35,101 bases of DNA, taken from positions 1-35,101 of the forward strand of contig UQGJ01000021.1 in NCBI GenBank assembly GCA_900540545.1, read 5' to 3'. The notes below the pieces were generated by a model. The model saw only the letters and a program-made list of their open reading frames with translations. It made no database searches and had not been told where the DNA came from. The DNA is from an uncultured Eubacteriales bacterium (GTDB taxonomy: Bacteria; Bacillota; Clostridia; Oscillospirales; Oscillospiraceae). Below, one piece after another: positions 1-7,836 of this stretch; within the stretch, counting starts at the first letter, position 1, and each line of letters begins with the position of its first letter. The position numbers and the translations under genes were made by a program.

Positions 1-305
1 TTGAAAAGAACCCTGGGAAGAAACAACCAGGGGCTGCGGCCCCTGGACCTAAGAGCGGCGCCAACGTTATCTTGGAGGTTGAAACCGGCTAGAGGGAGCA
101 AGTCTGTCGTTCTGCGCGTGCCCCGGCCGTTACGGCCTAACACGCAGTTGTTCATCCCCATGCGCTGGCACGGCGCGCCTGGCATGGAGATGCCCGGCAA
201 GGCGGGGTGCATGTCGGCGGGCGGCCACAGGTCGCCCCTACAAGGTGGGACGGGGGATGCGGATTGCCACACCAGTTTGCGAACTGGTTCGCAATGACAT
301 GCGCG
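1..305. other. Non-coding left edge with short hairpins
   Basis: I see no credible gene here: open frames lack ribosome sites and are rich in Pro/Arg/Gly as expected of GC-rich non-coding DNA. The stretch contains a small GC hairpin at about 29-48, one diverged copy of the short GGCGGCC...GGCCGCCCCTAC-type repeat near 221-243, and one copy of the ATTGCC...GCAATGA hairpin repeat at 258-299. It lies downstream of the cobalamin operon's last gene, cbiB. Confidence 0.6.
258..299 (+). repeat. Short palindromic intergenic repeat, copy 1 (family B)
   Basis: The unit reads GGATTGCC, a hairpin of CCAGTT-TGCG-AACTGG, then TCGCAATGACA. Outer ATTGC/GCAAT arms also pair. Three further copies lie at 7915-7956, 11411-11455 and 16543-16585. 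The sixth base of the inner arm differs between copies but its partner changes with it, so the fold is conserved. Confidence 0.85.
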
Positions 306-574
306 GCGCACAGACTTGTGGCGGCTTGTTTGCACCGATAAAAACGCAACTACTCCCAAGCCTTACCTGGTCATATGCCGAGGGGCGATAGCCGGAGTTG
401 TTCGGGCGCGGGCCGATACGAGCTGCAACAGCTCACAAGTTTTGCCGACCCCCGAAAACCGTACCGCCGCCCGGATGTACCCTGGGGTCCAGGGGGCGGC
501 GGGTAGGGCCTTGGAAAGGCCCGTGCCGCCCCCGGTCCTTCTTTCCGGCCTCTTTCTTCGAGAAGAAAGAGGCC
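306..574 (+). repeat. ~270-bp structured intergenic repeat, copy 1 (family C)
   Basis: This block is repeated in inverted orientation at 3843-4113, roughly 80-85% identical by eye and without obvious length changes. It contains two strong hairpins. One has outer arms 492-500/525-533 and inner arms 506-512/516-522. The other is a perfect 13-bp stem at 547-574 with a two-base centre. Bases that differ between the copies in these stems are compensated on the partner strand. The copy ends about 20 bp past the cbiB stop codon, where the second hairpin might help end the cobalamin transcript, although no T-run follows it. No coding capacity is shared convincingly between copies. Confidence 0.85.
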
Positions 575-592
575 CCCCCGGAGGGCGGCGCC

Positions 593-1561
593 CTACACGC
601 TCATCACCAGCGGCACCCCGCAAAACAGCACCAGCCCCAGAAAGGCGGTGGCGTACATCAGCCGGTTGGCCCGCAAAATATCCGCCGGCTCCACGGGCCG
701 CAGAGGGTCCCCGATGGTGGGCTTTTCCACCAGCCTGCCGAAGTACCAGTTCCCCCCGGCCAGCTCCACCCCCAGGGCCCCCGCCGTGGCGGCCTCGGTG
801 TGGGCGGAGTTGGGACTTTTGTGGTTCTTCCGGTCCCGGCGGAACACCCGCCAGGCGTTTTTCCCGTCGAACCCCGCCGGGCCCGCCGCCAGACACATCA
901 GCCCCCCGGCCAGCCGGGCGGGGATGAAGTTCAGCAGGTCGTCCAGCCGGGCCGCCGCCCGGCCGAAATAGAGGTACTTGTCATTTTGATACCCCACCAT
1001 GGAGTCCATGGTGTTCACCGCCTTGTAGCACATGCCCAGCACCGGCCCGCCCAGGGCCAGAAAGAGCAGGGGGGCCACCACCCCGTCGGAGGCGTTCTCG
1101 GCCACCGTCTCCACGGCGGCCTTGGCGATGCCGGTCTCGTCCAGCCGGTCGGTGTCCCGGCCCACGATCATGCCCACCGCCCTCCGGGCCTCGTCCAGAG
1201 TCCCGTCCCGCAGGGCCAGATAGACCTTCACGCTCTCGTCCCGCAGGGACCGGGTAGCCAATAGCTGATAGCTGACCGCCGCTTCTGCCGCCCAGCGCAG
1301 CCAGGGGTGGATGAGTCCGCACAGCCACAGCACCAGGGCCGTGAAGCCGCCGGAAATCCCCACCACCAGTACCACCAGGACGCCCCCGGCCACCAGCTCC
1401 CCACGGCGGGACTTGGGGAACACCGCCCGCAGGAGCCGCTCCAGTCCGGCAATCAGCGCCCCGATGGCCCGGACCGGGTGGGGCAGCCAGTGGGGGTCGC
1501 CGAAGAGCAGGTCCAACCCGAAGCCGCAGAGCAGGGCGGCGAAATGGGCCGCCAGGGTCAT
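593..1561 (-). CDS. cbiB: Adenosylcobinamide-phosphate synthase CbiB (CobD)
   Basis: This 322-residue membrane protein attaches the aminopropanol arm to adenosylcobyric acid, giving adenosylcobinamide phosphate. The family signature is clear: an N-terminal LLFGDPHWLPHPVRAIG stretch, a central ETVAENASDGVVAPL stretch, the GYQNDKYLYFGRAAARLDD region and a C-terminal PTIGDPLRPVEPADI. Hydrophobic segments occur near residues 55-85, 160-180 and at the C-terminus, in line with an integral membrane enzyme. Length is normal for CbiB. The ATG at 1561 overlaps the stop of the upstream cobC-like gene. It is the last gene of the cobalamin operon, and a structured repeat begins just beyond the stop. Confidence 0.96.
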   Translation of the reverse strand: MTLAAHFAALLCGFGLDLLFGDPHWLPHPVRAIGALIAGLERLLRAVFPKSRRGELVAGGVLVVLVVGISGGFTALVLWLCGLIHPWLRWAAEAAVSYQLLATRSLRDESVKVYLALRDGTLDEARRAVGMIVGRDTDRLDETGIAKAAVETVAENASDGVVAPLLFLALGGPVLGMCYKAVNTMDSMVGYQNDKYLYFGRAAARLDDLLNFIPARLAGGLMCLAAGPAGFDGKNAWRVFRRDRKNHKSPNSAHTEAATAGALGVELAGGNWYFGRLVEKPTIGDPLRPVEPADILRANRLMYATAFLGLVLFCGVPLVMSV

Positions 1562-2142
1562 GCGCCCCCCCTCCCCACCTCGGCCAGGACCCGCAGGCCC
1601 AGGGGGGCTTCCGCCAGCTCCGCCCGCCAGCCGGAGCAGTTTTGGGGGTACCAGTCGTAAAATTCCTTGCGGGGCGGCTGGCCCACCATGGTCATCATCC
1701 CCATCAGCAGGCCCCCGTGGGAGACCACGCCTATGGTCTCAAGCCCCCGGCCTTTGGCGTCCGCTACCAGCCAGCCAAGGGCGGCCACGGCGCGGCGGGC
1801 GCAGTCCTCCGGCGGCTCCCCCACCGCGACCTCCCCGGCTAGCCACTTCTGATAGAGGGGGTCGTCCTTCAGCTCGGCGTGGTTCTTCCCCTCGAAAGGA
1901 CCGAAGTCGGTCTCCCGCAGGCCGTCCACCACCGTCTGCTCCAGGTCCGGCCACAACAGCCGGGCCGTCTGGCGGCAGCGGACCATGGGGCTGACGTAGA
2001 GGCCCTCCACCGGGGGCATGAGGGGGGCGCTGGCCCGAGCCAGTTCTTCCCCCTCGGGGGCCAGGGGCATATCCGTCACCCCGATGAACCGCTTTTCCCG
2101 GTTCCCCTGGGTGATGCTGTGCCGCACCAAAATCAGTTCCAT
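1558..2142 (-). CDS. cobC: CobC-like histidine phosphatase (alpha-ribazole phosphatase)
   Basis: This is a 194-residue protein of the histidine phosphatase (phosphoglycerate mutase-like) superfamily. In this setting it probably removes the phosphate from alpha-ribazole phosphate or adenosylcobalamin phosphate in nucleotide-loop assembly. The N-terminal catalytic RH motif is present as LVRHSITQGN (residues 5-14), where the usual Gly after His is Ser. The second conserved His lies in GVVSHGGLL, and the ETDFGPFEGK motif matches family members. I chose the ATG at 2142 because GAAAGGAG sits just upstream; an in-frame extension to 2247 would run through the preceding gene. It overlaps both neighbours by a few bases. 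The cobC assignment rests on family plus operon context. Confidence 0.85.
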   Translation of the reverse strand: MELILVRHSITQGNREKRFIGVTDMPLAPEGEELARASAPLMPPVEGLYVSPMVRCRQTARLLWPDLEQTVVDGLRETDFGPFEGKNHAELKDDPLYQKWLAGEVAVGEPPEDCARRAVAALGWLVADAKGRGLETIGVVSHGGLLMGMMTMVGQPPRKEFYDWYPQNCSGWRAELAEAPLGLRVLAEVGRGGA

Positions 2143-2501
2143 GCCCCGTCTCCTTTCAATACCATTCCAAGGCCGCAAAAGACCCGCTCCACCCGGTCCG
2201 CCCGCCGGGCCAGGTCGCAGCAGAGACGGCCCACCGCCTCCCGCCACGCCCGCTCCCCGGGGTCCAGGGGCACCACGCCGCAGCCCACCTCGTCACAGAG
2301 GACGATCAGATGGGGATTGGCCTCCCATAAATCGTCCAGCGGCTGGCCGGGGTGGTCCCGGACCCATTGGGCCAGCCCGGCGAAGATGGGCCTGGTCCGG
2401 GCCGCCGCCGGGTCCCACGCCACGTCCTGCCGGTCGTACCCGGTCTTGTTCAGCACGTAGTCCAGCTTTCCCTGGCCCGCGCCGCCAATCACCAAAATCA
2501 T
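2133..2501 (-). CDS. Short CobU-like P-loop protein
   Basis: This 122-residue protein resembles CobU (adenosylcobinamide kinase/guanylyltransferase) at both ends. It starts with a P-loop GGAGQGK (residues 6-12) and ends with the CobU-like CDEVGCGVVPLDPGERAWREAVGRL region (from about 69). The central part of CobU, about 50-60 residues, is missing. The residue after the P-loop Lys is Leu instead of the Ser/Thr that normally binds magnesium-nucleotide. A full-length CobU is encoded two genes upstream (3262-3780), so this is a divergent paralogue. It could be a partner or regulator, or catalyse only one half-reaction. Start ATG at 2501 overlaps the cobS stop (2498), so it is co-translated. Confidence 0.75.
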   Translation of the reverse strand: MILVIGGAGQGKLDYVLNKTGYDRQDVAWDPAAARTRPIFAGLAQWVRDHPGQPLDDLWEANPHLIVLCDEVGCGVVPLDPGERAWREAVGRLCCDLARRADRVERVFCGLGMVLKGDGAWN

Positions 2502-3268
2502 ACTAACGCCTCCACCTTCTGGGCCAGGACCACGCCCAGCACCATGGCGCACTCGCAGATTTGGAGGAAGAATCCGGCCAAATCGCCGGTGATGCCCCCA
2601 AACTGCCGGGCCGACATGACCCGGTAATAGAGGAAGGCCAGCGCGGCGGCGGCGACCGCCCCCAGGCCCGTCCACAGGTCCAGCCACAGCAGGGCCGCCG
2701 CCGTCAGGGCGGTCATGCCCAGCAGGACCCACCGGGCCTTTTTCCCGTCCAGCGGCTCGGTGAAGGTGGCCAGCAGGCCGCTGCCCCGGGCGTTGGTCCA
2801 GCTCACCGCCGCCAGGGCGGACAGGCACCGGGACAGCACCGGGGTCAGGCACAGCACCGCTCCCGCCCGCCCCACCGGGACGGCCTCGGTCCACAGGCCG
2901 AAGAGGAGCAGGAGGTACAGGCCACAGCAGATGATGGCGAAGGCCCCGGTGTGGGAGTCCTTCAAAATCTCCAGCTTTCGGGCCCGGTCCTGGTGGGACC
3001 CCAGGGCGTCGCAGGTGTCGCAGAAGCCGTCCAGATGGATGGCCCCGCTGAGGGCCACCGGCAGAATCGCCGCCCCGGCCCCCCGCAAAGTACTGCCAAG
3101 GGAAAGTACTTCACAGGCCAGGAACCACAGTCCCAGTGCCGCGCCGACGGCCACCCCCACCAGGGGGAACCAGACCAGCGCCCAGGCCAGGCTCTTTTTG
3201 TCCCACTCCACCTGGGGGACGGGGACCTTGGAGTACATGGCGAAGGCGATGCACAGGGATTTCAGCAT
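2498..3268 (-). CDS. cobS: Adenosylcobinamide-GDP ribazoletransferase CobS
   Basis: This 256-residue polytopic membrane protein joins alpha-ribazole (phosphate) to adenosylcobinamide-GDP, the final condensation that makes cobalamin. The family hallmark is seen: an N-terminal AFAMYSKVPVP segment, a membrane segment rich in LVGVAVGAALGLW, then HLDGFCDTCDALGSHQDRARKLEILKDSHTGAF (about residues 78-110), which holds the conserved acidic motif. Several further hydrophobic segments follow, and length is normal. The ATG at 3268 overlaps the end of cobU by 7 bases, and the stop overlaps the short CobU-like gene. Confidence 0.96.
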   Translation of the reverse strand: MLKSLCIAFAMYSKVPVPQVEWDKKSLAWALVWFPLVGVAVGAALGLWFLACEVLSLGSTLRGAGAAILPVALSGAIHLDGFCDTCDALGSHQDRARKLEILKDSHTGAFAIICCGLYLLLLFGLWTEAVPVGRAGAVLCLTPVLSRCLSALAAVSWTNARGSGLLATFTEPLDGKKARWVLLGMTALTAAALLWLDLWTGLGAVAAAALAFLYYRVMSARQFGGITGDLAGFFLQICECAMVLGVVLAQKVEALV

Positions 3269-3780
3269 ATGGGTCCGCCCCCCTTCCAGCAGATGGGCAG
3301 CCCGCAGACCACCTCGTAGACGGCGTCGGCCCCGGCGGCAACGGCCCGGTTCAGGCAGGACAACTCCTCCAGATAGGCGGCGGTGTCCGGGTCATAGCGG
3401 ATGCCGTCGGAACACAGCTCGTTGGTGACCACCACCGCCAGGGCGGCGGTATCCGCCAGACGCTTCACCCCGTCCAGCACCCGCCCCGCCCCGCTGGGGG
3501 CGGCGAAGCGCTCGTTGAGCAGCAGGTTGGACAGGTCCTCCAGCAGGACGGCACAGCCGGGGGGCAGGGCGGCGGAACCCAGGTCCAGGGGACATTCCAC
3601 GGTCTCGAAGCCCTTTCCGGCCCGGAGGGCCCGGTGGCGGGCCACTCTGGCCCTGCCCTCCTCGTCCCAGACCCGCATGGTGGCAAGGTAGATGCGGCGG
3701 GCGATGGGGCTGTCCGCAATCAGCGACTCAGCAAAGGCGGATTTCCCGCTGCCGGAGCCGCCGGAGACCAGAATCAGCAT
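3262..3780 (-). CDS. cobU: Adenosylcobinamide kinase / adenosylcobinamide-phosphate guanylyltransferase CobU
   Basis: This 172-residue enzyme phosphorylates adenosylcobinamide and then transfers GMP from GTP to make adenosylcobinamide-GDP, the CobS substrate. Visible signatures are the P-loop SGGSGSGKSAFAE (residues 6-18), the YLATMRVWDEEGRARVARHRA segment where the CobU guanylylation His lies, a Walker B-like CAVLLEDLSNLL, and VVVTNELCSDGI near residue 125. The ATG at 3780 was chosen because GAAAGGAGG precedes it at good spacing; the longer in-frame extension runs into a non-coding repeat. It is the first gene after the repeat-filled gap 3781-4212, so it may need read-through from cobT. Confidence 0.94.
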   Translation of the reverse strand: MLILVSGGSGSGKSAFAESLIADSPIARRIYLATMRVWDEEGRARVARHRALRAGKGFETVECPLDLGSAALPPGCAVLLEDLSNLLLNERFAAPSGAGRVLDGVKRLADTAALAVVVTNELCSDGIRYDPDTAAYLEELSCLNRAVAAGADAVYEVVCGLPICWKGGGPIC

Positions 3781-4212
3781 GGGAAGTCCTCCTTTCAAGA
3801 ATACATCAGGGGCGGGCCCCCTGCCGGGGGTGCCTCCGGCGGGTCCCCTTTCTTCTCGAAGAAAGGGGACGGAAAGAAGGACCGGGGGCGGCACGGGCAT
3901 TTTCAATGCCCTATCCGCCGCCCCCTGGACCCCGGGATACGGCCGGGCGGCGGTACGGTTTATGTTGGTTGGCAAGACTTGATAGCCGTTGCAGCTCGTA
4001 TTGGTCTGGCGCTGGAACGACTCCGGCTATCGCCCCTCGGCATATGACCGGGCAAGACATGGGAGCAGTTGCGTTTTCCTCGGTGCAAACAAGCCGCCAC
4101 AAGGTCTGTGCACCTTACTTAGCCTTTCGCCCGTTGCAAGTCTGCACGGGCGGCTGATAACCACCCGCCCCCCGTCCCCCGTCCCGCCCGAAGGCGAAAT
4201 TATCAATTCTTC
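3781..4212. other. Gap inside the cobalamin operon holding repeat copy C2
   Basis: This 432-bp stretch between cobT and cobU holds no gene I can support. Most of it is the inverted copy of the structured repeat (3843-4113). The remaining ~100 bp next to cobT contains a small GC-rich inverted repeat (GCCCG...CGGGC, about 4131-4152). No T-run terminator or convincing promoter is visible, so whether cobU-cbiB are transcribed with cobT is undecided. Confidence 0.6.
3843..4113 (-). repeat. ~270-bp structured intergenic repeat, copy 2, inverted (family C)
   Basis: This is the reverse-complement partner of 306-574. The perfect 13-bp stem lies at 3843-3870, with arms GTCCCCTTTCTTC and GAAGAAAGGGGAC around a two-base centre. 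The second hairpin has outer arms 3884-3892/3917-3925 and inner arms GGGCATT/AATGCCC (3895-3901/3905-3911). Copy 1 has GGGCCTT/AAGGCCC in the same place. The pairs co-vary while unpaired parts drift. Confidence 0.85.
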
Positions 4213-5271
4213 CTACTCCAGCGGCTGGTACGCTTCGATGTCCGTGGCCTCGAAGGTACACATCTCCCGGTAGACGGCAAGGGCCATGTCCAGCAGGGGC
4301 ATAACGGCCACGGCGCCGGTACCCTCCCCCAGGCACATGCCCGCGTAGAGGAAGGGGGTCAGGCCCAGGGCGTCCAGAACCATGCGCCCGGCGGGTTCGT
4401 TGGAGGCGTGGGAACCCAGCATATAGTCTCTGGCGGCGGGGCAGATCGCTGCCGCAGCCAGGGCGGCGGCGGACGAGATAAAGCCGTCCACCAGCACGGG
4501 GATGTGGTGGTACGCGCCCCCCAGAAAGACCCCGGCCAGCCCCGCCAGGTCCAGGCCGCCCACTTTGGACAGCACGTCCAGGCCGTCGTTGGGGTCGGGG
4601 CGGTTGCAGGCGACGGCGGCTTCGATGGCCTGTATCTTCCGCCGCAGGCCCGCGCTGTCCAGACCCGCGCCCCGGCCCGTCACGGCCTCCACCGGCTGGG
4701 AGAGCAGGACGGAGACCACGGCGCTGGAGGTGGTGGTGTTGCCGATGCCCATCTCGCCGGTGGCCAGAAGGGTGTACCCTTTTTCCTTCAAATCCCCAAC
4801 GATGGCAATTCCCGTGAGCATGGCCCGCTCCGCCTCGTCCCGGGTCATGGCGGGGCCCTGGGTCATGTTGGCGGTGCCCCGGCGGATATTTTTCTGCAAA
4901 ATTTTCTCCCCGGTGACGGGGCGGGCCACGCCGATGTCTACGGGAATCACGTCGGCCCCGGCCACCCGGGCCATGCGGCACACGGAGGTATCCCCCTTGG
5001 ACATGTTCTCGGTGACGATGGCGGTGACCTCCTGGCCGGTCTGGGTGACCCCCTCGGCCACCACGCCGTTGTCGGCGCACATGACCACCACGGCCCGCTT
5101 GGACAGGTCCACGTCGGCGGAGCCGGTCATGCCCGCCACGCGAATCACCGTCTTTTCCAGCTCCCCCAGGCTGTTCAGGGGATGGGCGATGCCATTCCAG
5201 CGGCGCTGGGCCTCGGCCATGGCGGCGGGGTCGGCGGGAGTGATATGGGTCAAGATTTCCTGGAGCTTCAT
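4213..5271 (-). CDS. cobT: Nicotinate-nucleotide--dimethylbenzimidazole phosphoribosyltransferase CobT
   Basis: This 352-residue enzyme transfers phosphoribose from nicotinate mononucleotide to the lower-ligand base, giving alpha-ribazole phosphate. Family motifs are plain: the substrate-proximal PLNSLGELE stretch near residues 31-39, VVMCADNGVVAEGV (about 62-75), GEMGIGNTTTSSAV (about 171-184), GGAYHHIPVLVDGFISSAAALAAA in the C-terminal half, and CLGEGTGAV with the catalytic-type Glu. The ATG at 5271 forms an ATGA overlap with the cbiA stop. A longer in-frame extension reads through cbiA and is not real. Confidence 0.97.
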   Translation of the reverse strand: MKLQEILTHITPADPAAMAEAQRRWNGIAHPLNSLGELEKTVIRVAGMTGSADVDLSKRAVVVMCADNGVVAEGVTQTGQEVTAIVTENMSKGDTSVCRMARVAGADVIPVDIGVARPVTGEKILQKNIRRGTANMTQGPAMTRDEAERAMLTGIAIVGDLKEKGYTLLATGEMGIGNTTTSSAVVSVLLSQPVEAVTGRGAGLDSAGLRRKIQAIEAAVACNRPDPNDGLDVLSKVGGLDLAGLAGVFLGGAYHHIPVLVDGFISSAAALAAAAICPAARDYMLGSHASNEPAGRMVLDALGLTPFLYAGMCLGEGTGAVAVMPLLDMALAVYREMCTFEATDIEAYQPLE

Positions 5272-6638
5272 AGCTGTTTTCCCTCCTGATAGGCGCGGGC
5301 GGCGGCCGCGAACCGGGCGGCGGCCCCGGGCGACGCCGCGAAATGGAGATGGGGGAAGCCCGCGTACAGTGTCCCGGTGGCATGGACACAGGGCCAGGCG
5401 CGGTCCGACTGGGGCTTTTGGGCGGTGAACCCGTCGCCGGGGGCGGTGGAGTCCCAGTAGTGGAACTCGTGGGCCGGAAGGCTGGAACCCCTGGCGCACA
5501 AGAGGTTATCCGCCTTTGCGGTCAGGGTCGCATAGCCGAAGCGGCCCAGCTTTTCGGTGCGGAAGGCGCTGGCGGGGACAGCCCCCGCCATGGGGCAGGA
5601 CTGGCCGTCCTCCCCCTCCAGAAAGGCGTGGAGATAGAGGAAGCCGCCGCACTCGGCCACGGTGGGCATACCGTCCTGTACCGCCCGGCGCACCGCGGCC
5701 CGCATGGCTCTGTTCTCCGACAGGGCCTGGGCGTGGACCTCCGGGTAGCCGCCCCCCAGGTAGAGGGCGGCGGCCCCCGCCGGGAGGGCTTCATCCCGCA
5801 TCGGGGAGAAGGGGTCCAACCGAAAACCCTGGGCTTCCAGAGCGTCCAGGGCGTCCTGGTAGTAGAAGCAGAAGGCCTCGTCCTGGGCCACGGCTAGGAT
5901 GGGGCCAGGGGGCTGGGGGGTCAGGCAGGGGGCCTCCGGGAGGTCCGGGGCGGTGCCGGCCAGGGCCAGAAGGCCGTCAATATCCACCATCTTTTCCATT
6001 TGCTGGGCCAAAACATCCATCTTTTCCTGGAGATTTTTCACCTCAAAAGCGGTCATTAAGCCCAAATGGCGGCTGGGAATGGCGATTTCCTGCAAATTTG
6101 GCAGGAAGCCATATACCTTTACACCTGGATTTTCCGTCTCGATGGCGGTTTTCAGGCGGTCGTAGAGCATGGGGGGGCATCGGTTGAGGATCACGCCCCG
6201 GATGCCGCTGTCGGGACGGAACTCCCGTAGCCCCTTTACCAGGGCGGCAGCGGACAATGCCCGGCCCCGGACGTCGGCCACCAGTACCGCCGGGGTCCCG
6301 GTGGTCCGGGCCAGGTCGTAGGCGCTAGCGTCGGCGCTCATGCCGATGCCGTCGTAGTAGCCCATGACCCCCTCGATGACGGCCACCCCGGCCTTGGCCC
6401 CGTTCCGAGCCAAGAGGGCGCGGGCGGTCTCCGGCCCCATAAAGAAGAGGTCCAGGTTTCGGGCGGGCACGCCGATGACCCGGCTGTGGAACATGGGGTC
6501 GATGTAGTCGGGGCCGCACTTGAAGGCCACGGGGTCCGCCCCCCGGTCGGCCAGGGCCTGGAGCAGGCCGCAGGTCACGGTGGTCTTGCCGCCGCCGCTG
6601 GCGGGGGCGCAAATCAGCAGGCGGGGCAGCTTACTCAT
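5268..6638 (-). CDS. cbiA: Cobyrinate a,c-diamide synthase CbiA
   Basis: This 456-residue glutamine-dependent amidotransferase amidates the a and c carboxylates of cobyrinate using ATP. The N-terminal dethiobiotin-synthetase-like ATPase domain starts with PASGGGKTTVTCGLL (about residues 13-27), followed by KCGPDYIDPMFH and VIEGVMGYYDG. The C-terminal glutaminase-like domain has YLGGGYPEVHA and the nucleophile-bearing TVAECGGFLYL. Length is normal. The ATG at 6638 overlaps the cbiET stop by 8 bases, and the stop overlaps cobT. CbiP, which makes the remaining amides, is not in the window. Confidence 0.97.
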   Translation of the reverse strand: MSKLPRLLICAPASGGGKTTVTCGLLQALADRGADPVAFKCGPDYIDPMFHSRVIGVPARNLDLFFMGPETARALLARNGAKAGVAVIEGVMGYYDGIGMSADASAYDLARTTGTPAVLVADVRGRALSAAALVKGLREFRPDSGIRGVILNRCPPMLYDRLKTAIETENPGVKVYGFLPNLQEIAIPSRHLGLMTAFEVKNLQEKMDVLAQQMEKMVDIDGLLALAGTAPDLPEAPCLTPQPPGPILAVAQDEAFCFYYQDALDALEAQGFRLDPFSPMRDEALPAGAAALYLGGGYPEVHAQALSENRAMRAAVRRAVQDGMPTVAECGGFLYLHAFLEGEDGQSCPMAGAVPASAFRTEKLGRFGYATLTAKADNLLCARGSSLPAHEFHYWDSTAPGDGFTAQKPQSDRAWPCVHATGTLYAGFPHLHFAASPGAAARFAAAARAYQEGKQL

Positions 6639-7836
6639 CCGCCTTGCCCTCCCCGCTGACCACCCACACGGGGTTCTGGGCGGAGAGCATGTGATACCGC
6701 CCCACGTCCCGGGTCTTGGTCACGGCCACCTGGGCGATGTCCACCTGGACCAGGCCCAGGGACTGGAAACAGCGGACGGTCTCGGCCAGGGTCTCCAGGG
6801 TGACGGCGTTGACCACCACCCGGACGGACGGGTTCTTCTCCAGAGCGGCCCGGAGGATGGCCTCTAGACTACCGGAGGTGCCCCCCAGGAACACCCGGTC
6901 TGGGGCGGGCAGGGCGGGCAGGACCTCCGGGGCGGAGCCGGCCACCAGATGGAGGTTGGTGACGGCAAAGCGCTCCTTGTTCTTCTTCAGCAGGTCCAGG
7001 GCGGCCGGGTTTTTCTCCACGGCGTAGACCCGGCCCGCGGGCAGGGACAGCCCCCCCTCCACCGACACCGAGCCGGTGCCCGCGCCGATGTCCCACAGAA
7101 CGTGGTGGGCGCAGAGGCGCAGCTTGCTCAGGGAGATGGTGCGGACCTCCTCCTTGGTCATGGGGACCTCGCCCCGGAGGAAGGTCTCGTCGGGGATGCC
7201 GGGGTTGGAGAAGCCCCGGAACACCGGGTCGGGGTTGAGGCAGAAGAGGACGGAGAGGTCGTCGAAGGTCTCCTCCGCCAGCTGGGCCGGGGTCCCGGTG
7301 ACGATGCGCTCGTCGGGGTAGGACAGGCGCTCCCCCACGGTGACGGCCACATGGTCCAGGCCGAAGTCCCGGAGGGCGGCGCAGACGTCCTGGGCCTTGG
7401 TGGCCCCGCCGGTGAGCACAAAGGTCTTGGCGTGGGCCTGGACGTCCCCGGCCACGTTGTGGCTGCGGCCGTGGGCGCTGACGATGCAGGCATCCTGCCA
7501 GGGGATGTGGGTCCGGGCGGAGAAGTAGGACAGGGAGCTGACGCCGGGGAGGACCTCCACATCGCAACGGTCCAGCAGGGGCAGCAGGCCCTTGCAGCCG
7601 CTGAAGAAGCCGGTGTCGCCGGAAAAGAGGACCCCCACGGGGCCGGGGACCTCCGCCGCCCTAGCGGCGATGTCCGGGGCGGAGATGAGGGGGATGCAGG
7701 ACTTGTGGGCATACGGCTCCAGGAGACGGGGCGCGCCGATAAGGGTGGCGCAGGCGTCGATGGCGTTGGCGGCGTCGATGGTGAGGGAGCCGGGGGTGCC
7801 CATGCCCACGCCGATGAGATAGATTTTTTGGTTCAT
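6631..7836 (-). CDS. cbiET: Fused precorrin-6Y methyltransferase/decarboxylase CbiE-CbiT
   Basis: This 401-residue fusion corresponds to CobL of the aerobic pathway. Residues 1 to about 200 are CbiE-like (tetrapyrrole methylase fold), with YLIGVGMGTPGSLT at the start and LFSGDTGFFSG and EVLPGVSSLSYF for SAM and substrate binding. From about 215 onward the CbiT-like domain has the Rossmann SAM motif LWDIGAGTGSVSVE and DRVFLGGTSGSLEAIL. The fused enzyme methylates C5 and C15 and decarboxylates the C12 acetate. The ATG at 7836 has AAGGAG six bases upstream. A 255-bp gap rich in repeats separates it from cbiJ. Confidence 0.96.
   Translation of the reverse strand: MNQKIYLIGVGMGTPGSLTIDAANAIDACATLIGAPRLLEPYAHKSCIPLISAPDIAARAAEVPGPVGVLFSGDTGFFSGCKGLLPLLDRCDVEVLPGVSSLSYFSARTHIPWQDACIVSAHGRSHNVAGDVQAHAKTFVLTGGATKAQDVCAALRDFGLDHVAVTVGERLSYPDERIVTGTPAQLAEETFDDLSVLFCLNPDPVFRGFSNPGIPDETFLRGEVPMTKEEVRTISLSKLRLCAHHVLWDIGAGTGSVSVEGGLSLPAGRVYAVEKNPAALDLLKKNKERFAVTNLHLVAGSAPEVLPALPAPDRVFLGGTSGSLEAILRAALEKNPSVRVVVNAVTLETLAETVRCFQSLGLVQVDIAQVAVTKTRDVGRYHMLSAQNPVWVVSGEGKADE

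Noticed and set aside
363..1264. Long open frames on both strands across 316-1264 and elsewhere in the cobalamin region
   Set aside because: They are Pro/Arg/Gly/His-rich shadows of cbiB and the repeat, without ribosome sites or family motifs. Similar shadows accompany every GC-rich gene here.
2502..2894. Longer start for the short CobU-like gene (2894) or HK (21142)
   Set aside because: The extra residues are out-of-frame readings of the upstream cobS or regulator genes. Internal ATGs with overlaps to the upstream stop codons fit better.
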